Below are positions 48,765 through 56,805 of a DNA stretch of 64,000 nucleotides, piece by piece (position 1 is the first letter of the stretch; every line of letters begins with the position of its first letter). Source of the DNA: a virus. The notes beneath the pieces are model-generated. The model was not told where the DNA came from, did no database searches, and saw only the letters and a program-made list of their open reading frames with translations. Position numbers and translations under genes: made by a program. The stretch spans positions 1-64,000 of IMG/VR virus record IMGVR_UViG_3300043313_001220; one strand, 5' to 3'.

Positions 48765-48805
48765 ACCCGGGGGGCTGTCTGAGAACGCTGGTCCCGGAGT
48801 CAGCT

Positions 48806-48844
48806 CACACATGGCGTGACACAATCCGTGTCACGCCATGTGTG
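48806..48844. repeat. 17-bp-arm palindrome with 5-base loop
   Basis: Perfect arms 48806-48822 and 48828-48844. The inner part TGACAC..GTGTCA matches the half-site of the promoter element. It could be a protein binding site of the candidate origin or an operator. Confidence 0.88.
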
Positions 48845-48862
48845 GTATGGCCTCTTACCCCG

Positions 48863-48889
48863 TAAAATAGATAAAAATAAATATTTATT
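48863..48889. other. AT-rich stretch, candidate DNA unwinding element
   Basis: 27 bases with a single G and no C in a genome of high G+C, next to the palindrome and within inverted and direct repeats, right after the replication protein gene. Fits a replication origin layout: initiator sites plus easily melted DNA. Confidence 0.6.
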
Positions 48890-48934
48890 GCTTTTCGTCG
48901 TAACGCGACCACCCTGTGCAGAACACCCCCTGGC

Positions 48935-48961
48935 GGTCCCGGAGTCCCGGAGTCCCGGAGT
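48935..48961 (+). repeat. right arm of the 27-bp inverted repeat
   Basis: Exact reverse complement of 48738-48764. The core GGTCCCGGAGT also occurs at 48790-48800 and twice in tandem at 48974-48984 and 48985-48995, so the region is an iteron-like array. Confidence 0.9.
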
Positions 48962-49025
48962 CAGGCCATCGAGGGTCCCGGAGTGGTCCCGGAGTCGCAA
49001 TTACGGAGAGTGACCGACACGCGAG

Positions 49026-49054
49026 TTGCCACGCTGGAAAGGCCGCTGTAGGGT
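49026..49054 (+). promoter_or_regulatory. rightward leaderless promoter
   Basis: -35 TTGCCA (49026-49031), 17-bp spacer, -10 TAGGGT (49049-49054), 7 bases to the GTG at 49062. The element 49015-49032 is CGACAC GCGAGT TGCCAC. Confidence 0.75.
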
Positions 49055-49061
49055 GGACGGC

Positions 49062-49289
49062 GTGACGACACCGAGCAAGACCACATGGGACACCGTCGAG
49101 TTCCGTCTGAACAGAGCCGCCAAGCTGATGTCCGAAGTGGACAGCCTGTTCCAACTCGGATTCGACACCACCGAGGAGGATGCCGCCAACCAGATTGCCC
49201 TTACCCAGCTGCTGGTCGCGGCGGCTAACGCCCACCTCCGGATCGCCGAGATGGAGATGACCGGCCACGCCTTCCGCCGCCACCAATGA
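49062..49289 (+). CDS. small hypothetical protein, leaderless
   Basis: A 75-residue protein. GTG at 49062 was chosen from the -10 spacing. Helical: VEFRLNRAAKLMSEVDSLF, NQIALTQLLVAAANAHLRIAE. It is coupled to the next gene by ATGA. Position next to the candidate origin suggests a replication accessory (inference). Confidence 0.62.
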   Translation: MTTPSKTTWDTVEFRLNRAAKLMSEVDSLFQLGFDTTEEDAANQIALTQLLVAAANAHLRIAEMEMTGHAFRRHQ

Positions 49290-50569
49290 CCACCACCATC
49301 CCCCGGGTCAAGCTCGCCCGGACCTACGCCGAGCTGCCGGCCTACCAGCCCGGTCACTGGCTCGTGGCCGGGACTCCCGGATGGCTGCCGTACCCCTGCA
49401 CCTGCTGGTACGACAATTGCAGCTACCCGAAGTGCCCGGACCGGGGGCGGCCGGAGGGAGACGCCCTGCCACCGGGATGCTGCGGGAGACGCCCTGTCGT
49501 GGCCGGGGAGCGCGCAGAAGCCCCCGCCCGGGGTTCGAATACCCGCAAGGGCCGTTCGTCAACGTGGAAGGCCACGGAGAGCCCCAGGCGCAGCACCCGC
49601 CCGGCGGATCTGCCACAGCGAGCGGTGGGTGGTTCGTCCTCGGTGGCCGGGGATCTGTGGGCGGCCCCGTGGGATGCCGAGCCCGCCCCGTGGGATCTGG
49701 ACGAGCCGGATCCCGGCCTGGGTGGCCCCGACGACCGGTCTCCCGTGGCCACGGAGACACCGAAGCCGGCTCCCGGGCATTCGAATGGGGATGCGGCCTC
49801 TCGTCAACATTCCGAGCCAAGCGACGGACTTTACCCGCACGGCGAACGTCAACGATCGCAGGTCGAACACTGTGCCTGTGTCACACCCTGGGACCCGCCG
49901 CCGCCGGTCCTCTTGGTGGCCGACGCCAAGACGGGTCCGGTCCGGGCCGCGATCGCCCTCGACCTGCGCGGCCCGGCCGGTGACCAGCCACGGCAGGACC
50001 CCCGCGACCTCGCCGAGAAGCTCCTGGCGGAGCGCGGCTACGGCCTGAAAGGCGGCTGGAAGGACGGGCGGCACACGCTGCTGCTGCCGGAGGGCAAGCT
50101 CAAGACCCGTCCTGGTTTCCTGGCCGAAGCATTCAACACCGCCTCCGGCCTGCGAGAGAGCGCTCTCGCGGTGATCGACACACCGCCGGAGCAGGCCGGG
50201 GGGGTTCATTGTCCGGACTGCCACAAGGACTGGCAGAGCGCGGGTGCCTACGGGATGCACCGCAGGAAGGGCAACGGGATTGATTGGCCTCGATGGGCCG
50301 AGCGCTGTGTGGACCCCGCGACGATCCGGGTCGTCCCCCGAAGTGCTGGCGCTAGCGCCAGCATATCACGCCGATCAAGCCCCGGGCAATATGATGGAGC
50401 ACCACTGTTGAAGCGCGGACCGAACGGCGTCTGGCATCTGGACCCGCTCGCCCCGTGGGGTCCCGGAGGCCCGCCGTTCAGCCCCGGGAAGGCGATGGAG
50501 ATCTATGAACGGGGGCGGCGGGAGCTGAAACGTTGGCATTTCGGGAAGGGCCACAACCGCGAGCGCTGA
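49286..50569 (+). CDS. hypothetical protein with Cys-pair zinc finger
   Basis: A 427-residue protein, ATG 49286 (ATGA overlap). Residues about 1-80 hold CTCWYDNCSYPKCPDRG and other Cys. Residues 80-190 are low-complexity Pro/Ser/Arg/Asp. A CPDCHKDWQSAGAYGMHRRKG finger at about 315-335 resembles a C2H2-like site. The C-terminal helix is basic (GRRELKRWHFGKGHNRER). An exact 20-bp palindrome lies in the gene at 50344-50363. Role unknown, perhaps DNA-binding. Confidence 0.58.
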   Translation: MTTTIPRVKLARTYAELPAYQPGHWLVAGTPGWLPYPCTCWYDNCSYPKCPDRGRPEGDALPPGCCGRRPVVAGERAEAPARGSNTRKGRSSTWKATESPRRSTRPADLPQRAVGGSSSVAGDLWAAPWDAEPAPWDLDEPDPGLGGPDDRSPVATETPKPAPGHSNGDAASRQHSEPSDGLYPHGERQRSQVEHCACVTPWDPPPPVLLVADAKTGPVRAAIALDLRGPAGDQPRQDPRDLAEKLLAERGYGLKGGWKDGRHTLLLPEGKLKTRPGFLAEAFNTASGLRESALAVIDTPPEQAGGVHCPDCHKDWQSAGAYGMHRRKGNGIDWPRWAERCVDPATIRVVPRSAGASASISRRSSPGQYDGAPLLKRGPNGVWHLDPLAPWGPGGPPFSPGKAMEIYERGRRELKRWHFGKGHNRER

Positions 50570-50577
50570 CACGCCGC

Positions 50578-50606
50578 TTGCCACGCCCGGTGGCGTGTGG
50601 CAGGAT
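50578..50606 (+). promoter_or_regulatory. rightward promoter at the head of the 1.3-kb leader
   Basis: -35 TTGCCA (50578-50583), 17-bp spacer, weaker -10 CAGGAT (50601-50606). The element 50567-50584 is TGACAC GCCGCT TGCCAC and contains the stop of the previous gene. Confidence 0.6.
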
Positions 50607-51872
50607 AGGGGGACAAACCAGGCCAGTGCGCCTCCCGACTAGCCAGTTCGTACCACACGACAAGCCTGCCCCCCTCGCATCCGCTGCACACCGACAAGTC
50701 GTGCCGCCGCAAGCCCAGCCCACCCCCCGCTCGCCGACACATCTAGCCGTACCACACGACAAGCCTGCCCAGTGCAATGCCGCCCAGCCTTGACGACACC
50801 CCAGACCGACATATGCCCGACTGTTCACATCCACCCTACCGCCGTCCGACACCGCACGCCACACCCTCGCGCTCCGTACGACCAACCTCTCCGAATCTTG
50901 CCGACGCGCACGACATGCCGCTCTCGACACCGCCCGACCCGCACCGACACAGCACGCCGGTCCGACCCAACCGACACGCCCGGCCACCGCAGGACTCACG
51001 ACAGATCTGCCCAGCGCTCACCCATGCGACTACCCGTCCCACAGCTGGTCGGCCCCTACCCCGACACCCGACATGGCCCATCTGTCCCAGCCGCCCGACA
51101 TGCCATCCCAGCCGAGTCCTCCCCGACACTCCACCCTCAGCCGCAACGCCCCGAGACGACAGATCTGTTCCGCCCACCCCATGTGACTACCCTGCCCGGC
51201 CCTGCTCCAATATCGACTACCCGACGCAACCCCAGAGCCCCCGCTGACATATCCAGCCCGCCCGCCCCAGGCGACCAGCCACCCCAGCTCCTGTGTCGAC
51301 AACCCGATCGGCGTCACGCCAGACCCAACCCGACGACAGCCCAGACCCGCACTGTCTTACCCCGTGCTCGGACCGCCCATCCCACCCGACAAGCCCACCC
51401 GGGCCGGTACAACCCCAGCCGTGCCCCACCCCCCGACTACCCTACACACCCCAGTGCGGATCCGACACGCCATCTCATCGCACCGCCGCCGACTACCCCG
51501 GCCCTTCGTGCCCTGTCTCCGACGACCCGTGCCATCCGACAAGCCCAGCCGCGCCGATGCAACCCCACTGCGACCATCCATCCCGCGTCATTGCGGGCCC
51601 GACACGCCATCCCTGGCATCCCCGACCCGGTACCGACAAGCCCAGCCGCCGCGCTTCATATCGACAAGCCGACCCACGCCACCCCGTGTCCTCTCCCGGC
51701 CCGTCCGACAGTGCGTCCCCACGCCGCCCAGTGGCTTCCCCACCCATCCCCCATGGCACGCCCGATCAAAGCGGCGTACTGACGAGCCCGTCCCCACCCG
51801 GCCCCCCGACAAGCCGAGCGAACTCCAACCCAGCCCCTACGACAACCCGCTGGACCGATAGGGAAGAGAGAT
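50607..51872 (+). other. 1.27-kb non-coding tract, C-rich and G-poor, before purB
   Basis: No credible gene. Several frames stay open together simply because G is scarce (no TGA/TAG), and the translations are Pro/Thr/Arg low-complexity. In 51061-51120 there are 29 C and 12 G. CCGACAAGCC-type blocks recur (50659, 50692, 50758, 51388, 51538, 51633, 51662, 51808 within a few bases). A 23-bp block is duplicated exactly (50649-50671 and 50748-50770). A GGGAAGAGAG ribosome binding site precedes purB at the end. Confidence 0.65.
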
Positions 51873-53339
51873 ATGGACAGGCGATACGAGAGTGCCGATG
51901 TCACAGCGATCTGGAGCGACCAGGGCCGCAACCTGGTCGAACGCAGCATCTGGGTCGAGGTGATGCGAGCCCAGCGCGAAGCCGGAATCGACATCCCGGA
52001 AGACCAGATCGACGCGTACGCCGACCTGGCAGCCAGCCAGGCACTGCTGGACCCGGACCACGAGGAAGCCCTGCTCGAAACGCAGGACATCGCCGAGCTG
52101 GAGAGAGAGACCAAACATGACCTGTACGCCCGACTGCGGTGGTTCAACGAGAGTGTCGGAGGCGACCACGCCCACCGCGGGTTGACCTCGGCCGACATCA
52201 CCGAGAACACCCAGCAGATCCAGATCGTCGCCTCCGCCGAACTGCTGCTAGAACACGCTGAGCAGGTCCTGCGCCGGATGTACGAGCGTGCCGGGGTGTT
52301 CGCCACGGTGCCGATCGTCGCCCGCACCCATGGCCGACCCGCGCAGCTGACCACCATTGGCAAGCGGATCACCGACTGGATGCAGGAGCTGATGGGGGCG
52401 ATGGTCACTCTCCAGGGGGCCATCGAAGGTTACGTGCCGCGGGGGATCAAAGGCGCGGTCGGCACCAGTGCCGACATGGCGCGGACGTTGCTGTCCGGCC
52501 TGCCGGAGGGCAGCCCCGCCAGCAGGTGGGTGGCCGCCCGCCTGGCCGCCGGCACGCTGGACGACCGGGTGTCGTCCAAGCTGGCAGGCGAGACCACATC
52601 GATGCTGTCGACCGGGCAGTGTTACCCACGCTCGGCCGACCTGCCGATCATCTCCGCGACGTTGCAGCTCGCCGCCGCGTGCGGCACGGTCGCCACTGCC
52701 GTGCGGCTGATGTCCGCGCTCGGCCTGGCGGTCGAGAACCCCGACGCGCATGTCGGGTCGTCGGCCATGCCCCACAAGAGCAACCCGCGCTACAGCGAGC
52801 GGGTCTGCAGCCTCCAGGTGGTCGCACGCGGGTATGCGGGAATGTTGCAGGAGACCGCCGGCACGCAGTGGCTGGAAGGTGACGTGTCGACCTCTGCGGC
52901 CCGCCGGATCGCCCTGCCGGGGCTATTCCACACGGTGGATTCGATGCTGGCCAACACCGCCTGGGTGTTGGACCATCTGGTGTTCGACCTGGAGGCGATC
53001 AAGGACGAGCGCGACCTGTGGATGCCGGAGATGGCATCCGGCGCGCTGTTGGCCGCACTGGTCGAGAACGGGGTGCCACGTCAGAAGGCACACGAGGTAC
53101 TGCGGCACCATTATCGGCAGATCGGCGGCCCGGACTGCGAGAGCGACCGATCGGGGACGCTGATCTACCACCTGACCAGTGAAGACGCAGAGTTCCGGCT
53201 GACTGCGGAGCAGACCCAGGCCGCGTTCGACCCGGAGATGTTGGTTGGTTCTGCGGTGGCGATCGTGGAGGCTGTGGTCGGTGCGGAGCTCGGCGAGCTG
53301 CTGGATGCCGACCCGGAATGGCCTGGCGACCTGGTGTGA
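51873..53339 (+). CDS. purB: PurB, adenylosuccinate lyase
   Basis: A 488-residue protein of the fumarase/aspartase superfamily with adenylosuccinate lyase blocks: KHDLYARLRWF (81-91), HRGLTSADITEN (101-112), ARTHGRPAQLT (150-160; His153), and GSSAMPHKSNP (295-305), the family signature. It removes fumarate from succino-nucleotides. In the pathway proposed here it finishes dZMP synthesis after PurZ. Host PurB can do this in known Z phages, so a phage copy is notable. It is preceded by a very long leader. Confidence 0.9.
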   Translation: MDRRYESADVTAIWSDQGRNLVERSIWVEVMRAQREAGIDIPEDQIDAYADLAASQALLDPDHEEALLETQDIAELERETKHDLYARLRWFNESVGGDHAHRGLTSADITENTQQIQIVASAELLLEHAEQVLRRMYERAGVFATVPIVARTHGRPAQLTTIGKRITDWMQELMGAMVTLQGAIEGYVPRGIKGAVGTSADMARTLLSGLPEGSPASRWVAARLAAGTLDDRVSSKLAGETTSMLSTGQCYPRSADLPIISATLQLAAACGTVATAVRLMSALGLAVENPDAHVGSSAMPHKSNPRYSERVCSLQVVARGYAGMLQETAGTQWLEGDVSTSAARRIALPGLFHTVDSMLANTAWVLDHLVFDLEAIKDERDLWMPEMASGALLAALVENGVPRQKAHEVLRHHYRQIGGPDCESDRSGTLIYHLTSEDAEFRLTAEQTQAAFDPEMLVGSAVAIVEAVVGAELGELLDADPEWPGDLV

Positions 53340-53487
53340 CACAGGGCTTGCCGCCCTGCTCGCCGACCAGCGCGGTTACCTCACCGAGGAGATCGCCGCC
53401 CTGGCCACCGGGACGATCGTGAATGTCACCCGCGCAGACGGGGAGTACCTGTACACCCTCACCATCAGCCGGACCCCCGGCTGCTGA
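53305..53487 (+). CDS. small hypothetical protein
   Basis: A 60-residue protein; ATG at 53305 overlaps the purB 3' end by 35 bases. It has AALLADQRGYLTEEIAALATGT and TRADGEYLYTLTIS, a plausible small fold. No ribosome binding site is evident, so start and reality are uncertain. Confidence 0.45.
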   Translation: MPTRNGLATWCDTGLAALLADQRGYLTEEIAALATGTIVNVTRADGEYLYTLTISRTPGC

Positions 53488-53547
53488 TCGGCGACACGGG
53501 GCGGTGGCCATCTGGTCGCCGTCCCGCGGCGTACCCGACCACACCGC

Positions 53548-53576
53548 TTGCCACCCCCGAGAAGGGGTGTTACGGT
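53548..53576 (+). promoter_or_regulatory. rightward promoter
   Basis: -35 TTGCCA (53548-53553), 17-bp spacer, -10 TACGGT (53571-53576). The element 53537-53554 has the ACCGCT core and one weak half-site. Drives the long operon of small genes to the right. Confidence 0.68.
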
Positions 53577-53642
53577 GGCCCCAGCGCACCACCATGCATG
53601 CACCACCCAACGGCCCCCCGCCACGGAAGGAGCACAACCCCG

Positions 53643-54293
53643 ATGTACGAGTTCTTCACGACCACGTTCTTTGGCACGCAGATCCCCACTGCCGCAGCCA
53701 TGGGCGTGGGAGCTGCCGGCCTGGTCGCAGGCGCGACCTTCGCGGTCCTGACCGTCCGCGACAAGCTGAGCAAGGCCCGCAAGCTGATGGCGATCGCCAT
53801 CCGATACGAGTCCGAAGCCGACCGTACCTACGCGAAGATCCGCGCCCTGACCGACCCGACCTGCTCGGTCCCGCTCGTGGAGTTGTTCCCGCCCACCCGG
53901 GTACAGCAGGTCCGCCGTGCGGTGGCCGAAGCTTTCGAGCGCGCCACCTGGCGCAACGAGAAGGCCACGGAGTGGTCCCCGGGGTGGGCGGACGGCGAGC
54001 TGCGTCGGGCGATCGACCAGACCGCCGACGTCCCCCACGTTGCCGAGCCGGCACCGGCCCCCACCGAACCCCCGGCCCCGGTCTACCGGACCCGCCGTGA
54101 CCCCTCCGAGCGGGTCCCCGCACGGGACCGCTGGGCCCCCCGGATGACGCAGCTGCTCGGTGGGCCGATCCCGGTGCCGCCGCTGTTCGCGTCGATCCAA
54201 GTGCCGGCGCAGCGTCGGCCGTCGCCGCTGGTCCTGGCCAACCTGCCGGCCGACCCCACGCGGCAGTGGCGGACCAAGACGGTAGCCGCGTAG
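53643..54293 (+). CDS. membrane protein with Pro-rich tail
   Basis: A 216-residue protein, ATG 53643 behind GGAAGGAG. A membrane helix at about residues 18-40 (AAAMGVGAAGLVAGATFAVL), then a basic helical part and a Pro-rich C-terminal region. First gene of the operon. No family recognised. Confidence 0.62.
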   Translation: MYEFFTTTFFGTQIPTAAAMGVGAAGLVAGATFAVLTVRDKLSKARKLMAIAIRYESEADRTYAKIRALTDPTCSVPLVELFPPTRVQQVRRAVAEAFERATWRNEKATEWSPGWADGELRRAIDQTADVPHVAEPAPAPTEPPAPVYRTRRDPSERVPARDRWAPRMTQLLGGPIPVPPLFASIQVPAQRRPSPLVLANLPADPTRQWRTKTVAA

Positions 54294-54298
54294 CCACC

Positions 54299-54481
54299 AT
54301 GAGCTCGATCAACCGCGCCCCCCATCACAAGCCCTGGACGCCCCCGCGCCCCCGGCTGTACCCACCCCGGCCCAGCGGCCGACCGTGCGACATGCGTCGC
54401 TGGCCGACCGTGCCCACCATGCGAGGCGAGGAGGAGTTCGGTGGCCGAGAGCAACCAGACGACCAGCATCGACCATGTTGA
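54299..54481 (+). CDS. Arg/Pro-rich small protein
   Basis: A 60-residue frame, ATG 5 bases after the previous stop. It reads INRAPHHKPWTPPRPRLYPP and ends EQPDDQHRPC, overlapping the next gene by 41 bases. Low complexity; reality uncertain. Confidence 0.35.
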   Translation: MSSINRAPHHKPWTPPRPRLYPPRPSGRPCDMRRWPTVPTMRGEEEFGGREQPDDQHRPC

Positions 54482-54641
54482 AAGTCCCAGGGTGGAGCCG
54501 CCCGGGGATGTGCGACTCCAGCTCGCGGCACTCGAAGGGTGGGCCAACAACCGGGCCATGCAACCCGAGATGCGGCTGCGTGCCGCGCTCCAGGCCCTCG
54601 CCCTGTGGCGCAAGCTCTACCCGGACCCCGAGGGGGACTGA
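54441..54641 (+). CDS. small hypothetical protein
   Basis: A 66-residue protein, GTG 54441 behind GGAGGAG. It has VRLQLAALEGWANNRAMQPEMR and ALWRKLYPDPEGD. Good ribosome binding site supports it over the overlapping frame. Confidence 0.58.
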   Translation: MAESNQTTSIDHVESPRVEPPGDVRLQLAALEGWANNRAMQPEMRLRAALQALALWRKLYPDPEGD

Positions 54642-54642
54642 C

Positions 54643-54888
54643 ATGGCACAGCGCTGGGCGGTACTTCGCCCGAATGAGGACGGCCAGCACTTCCGGATGA
54701 TCCGCGACGCCTCCATGTACCACATATTGGGCCACCCGGAGGAGTACGGCATTGGGAGATTTGCGGCGTTGGATGAGCTGGACCCAGACCCGGCGGTCTG
54801 GGAGCCTGGCACCGCTGTCCTGCTGCGGGTCGAGGTCGTGGTCCCGGAGGCCGCTGGCGGCTACAAGCTCCCGGAGGACGCCGAATGA
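54643..54888 (+). CDS. small hypothetical protein
   Basis: An 81-residue protein, ATG one base after the previous stop. RWAVLRPNEDGQHFRMIRD, YHILGHPEEYGIGRFA, VLLRVEVVVPEAAGG. Compact alpha/beta pattern; no family recognised. Confidence 0.6.
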   Translation: MAQRWAVLRPNEDGQHFRMIRDASMYHILGHPEEYGIGRFAALDELDPDPAVWEPGTAVLLRVEVVVPEAAGGYKLPEDAE

Positions 54889-55256
54889 ACCCGCGCCACA
54901 CCCCCGAGTCGCTGCGCGCCCACAGCGCGGCCACCCTCAAGCTGGCCGAGTCTCACCTGAACGCGTCGAGCGAGGCATACCGCAAACGCTCCAGCATCCG
55001 CGGCGTGACGTTGGGCCCGGCCACCCACGACGCGCTTGCTGAGGCGTACCAGGCGTGGCGTGAATACCGGGCCGACACCGCCCCGCCTGGGTGTCAGGAT
55101 CTCATGATCCCTGAGCGTCAACCCGACGGCAGCGCGCCGGGGCTCACCCGCGTACACGGCTACGACGTCACCATCGGCGATGTTGACGGTGGCATCGCCT
55201 GGGATATCGGCCCCGAGCCGCTGGTCCCCTTCGTATTCAGGGAGGTTGTCGAATGA
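54885..55256 (+). CDS. hypothetical protein
   Basis: A 123-residue protein (ATGA overlap). A helical N-terminal half (ATLKLAESHLNASSEAYRKR, ALAEAYQAWREYRAD) and a beta-rich end (VHGYDVTIGDVDGGIAWDIG). No family recognised. Confidence 0.6.
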   Translation: MNPRHTPESLRAHSAATLKLAESHLNASSEAYRKRSSIRGVTLGPATHDALAEAYQAWREYRADTAPPGCQDLMIPERQPDGSAPGLTRVHGYDVTIGDVDGGIAWDIGPEPLVPFVFREVVE

Positions 55257-55651
55257 GCGAGCTCGACGAGCCGCAAGACCCGCTGCTGGTCCAGCTGCAC
55301 GACGCCCGGCTGGACCAGCAGGATGCCCACACCGAGGCCGTCCGCCTGATCCGCCATCTGTACGTCGACCTCGGCCAGGACGCGGGCGGTCCGCTGCACG
55401 TGGTCCTGGACGATGGCAATGTCGGCGACTTCTGGCTGCACGCGGGGCCGCACACCGATGGCTACGACCGCTACGGCTATCTGTTCAACGGCGACTTCGC
55501 GCGTTGGTCGCAAGCCGGGGACGACGTCTCCCTAAAGCGCCGGAACGCCATCCGCGACACCTGCGAGCAGATCCTCGCCCTGCTACGCCCGATGTCCGAG
55601 CAGCATCGCCGCGACGCGATCAACGAGTTCTGGAAAGGATGGCGACCGTGA
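55253..55651 (+). CDS. hypothetical protein
   Basis: A 132-residue protein (ATGA overlap). EAVRLIRHLYVDLGQDAGGP, VVLDDGNVGDFWLHAG and QHRRDAINEFWKGWR. Soluble; no family recognised. Confidence 0.6.
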   Translation: MSELDEPQDPLLVQLHDARLDQQDAHTEAVRLIRHLYVDLGQDAGGPLHVVLDDGNVGDFWLHAGPHTDGYDRYGYLFNGDFARWSQAGDDVSLKRRNAIRDTCEQILALLRPMSEQHRRDAINEFWKGWRP

Positions 55652-56427
55652 GCGGCATCCCGGCGGAGCCCACCTCGGCACAGTGCGACGCCAAGGAGCG
55701 CGTCTCAATCCCCGGGTCGACGGCCGTCGCCCATGCGGTCTGGTGGCCGCAGATGGGTGGCAAGCCCGGTAAGGCCGTAGCGACGATCGGGGACTGCTCG
55801 ACGGTCTGGCTATGGCATGACGGACAGCTGCCGCTCAACGGGAGGGAACCCCGCCAGATCCACCTGTGTGGCTATGGCGAGTGGATCGAGACGTTTGAAT
55901 GGCTCAAATCGCGATATGAGCAGGAGTTTGACGAGGAGCCGGAGCCGTACGTCTGGGTCCTGCCGCAGGGGGTGACCCGCGAGCAGGCGCAGGAGGTCTA
56001 CGAGAAGATCGTCGCCTGGGGTCTGTGGGAGGTCGACCCGGGCGGGTTCCGGATCCGGACCTACGAAGAGGCGCACGGGCCCTGCGAGCCAATCCCATGT
56101 CCGCCGTTCCAGGAGATCACCCTGCAAGCCTCGGCAGAGCGCATGGGACCGGCCCCGATCGACCAGAATCTGGCCATGCCTGCGAAGCTGGACAGCGAGT
56201 GGATGGACAGCTGGATGGGCGTGGTGAGCGCTGCCACAGCGGCAGGTTTCCTCCAGATCGACCTTCTACCCGCGCCCGGACCGGCGCAGATGCCCCGAAT
56301 CATCACCCTGCCCGAGGGTGTCAACGCGGAGGAGGCCGACCGCTGGGTCCAAGGCTGCATCCAGCTCGGGATTATCGAAGCCGGCACTGGCGGTGTGCTC
56401 TACCTCCCCCACGGGCAGCAGTTGTGA
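55648..56427 (+). CDS. hypothetical protein
   Basis: A 259-residue protein with GTG start (GTGA overlap; ATG 55639 is an alternative). It has IPGSTAVAHAVWWPQMGGK, a charged middle (FDEEPEPYVWVLPQG) and repeats the phrase LP-G-V-(T/N)-x-E-(Q/E)-A twice (about residues 105 and 220), so it may contain an internal duplication. No family recognised. Confidence 0.6.
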   Translation: MSGIPAEPTSAQCDAKERVSIPGSTAVAHAVWWPQMGGKPGKAVATIGDCSTVWLWHDGQLPLNGREPRQIHLCGYGEWIETFEWLKSRYEQEFDEEPEPYVWVLPQGVTREQAQEVYEKIVAWGLWEVDPGGFRIRTYEEAHGPCEPIPCPPFQEITLQASAERMGPAPIDQNLAMPAKLDSEWMDSWMGVVSAATAAGFLQIDLLPAPGPAQMPRIITLPEGVNAEEADRWVQGCIQLGIIEAGTGGVLYLPHGQQL

Positions 56428-56693
56428 GGGCGCGCAATGTCGCTATCGCCGCGGCGATCGCCCTGGTCTTGGCCGGTGTCTGCTTCCTGATCCCCCCCAG
56501 CCCGCTCTACCCAGACGGGTCCGACCCGAACCCCGCCCCGACCCTACCGGCCTCTACTACGGTCGAGTACGTCCCGGTCGAGGGCAAGCTGGTGGTCTGT
56601 GTCTTCCGCTCCAACTACGGCATCTCCTGCGACTGGGCGAACGCCCGGCCGCTCGACGCCGGCACGACAGCCCACGCCGTTCCGCCCAACTGA
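56424..56693 (+). CDS. membrane-anchored or secreted small protein
   Basis: An 89-residue protein (GTGA overlap). N-terminal hydrophobic segment (VAIAAAIALVLAGVCFLIPP) and an outer part with two Cys (VVCVFRSNYGISCDWANARP) that could form a disulphide. Function unknown. Confidence 0.6.
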   Translation: MRARNVAIAAAIALVLAGVCFLIPPSPLYPDGSDPNPAPTLPASTTVEYVPVEGKLVVCVFRSNYGISCDWANARPLDAGTTAHAVPPN

Positions 56694-56805
56694 CAATCCG
56701 CCCCATGCCTTCCACGATCCGCCCGACAGTGCGTCTCGACCCTGATCCACGCGTGCTACTGTTCAACCTCACGCTTCCCCTCCCATCCCGGACGACAGGA
56801 GACAC

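Noticed and set aside
50772-51782. 336-codon frame in the purB leader
   Set aside because: Several frames stay open at once because G is scarce; the product is Pro/Thr/Arg low-complexity, so it is composition and not a gene.
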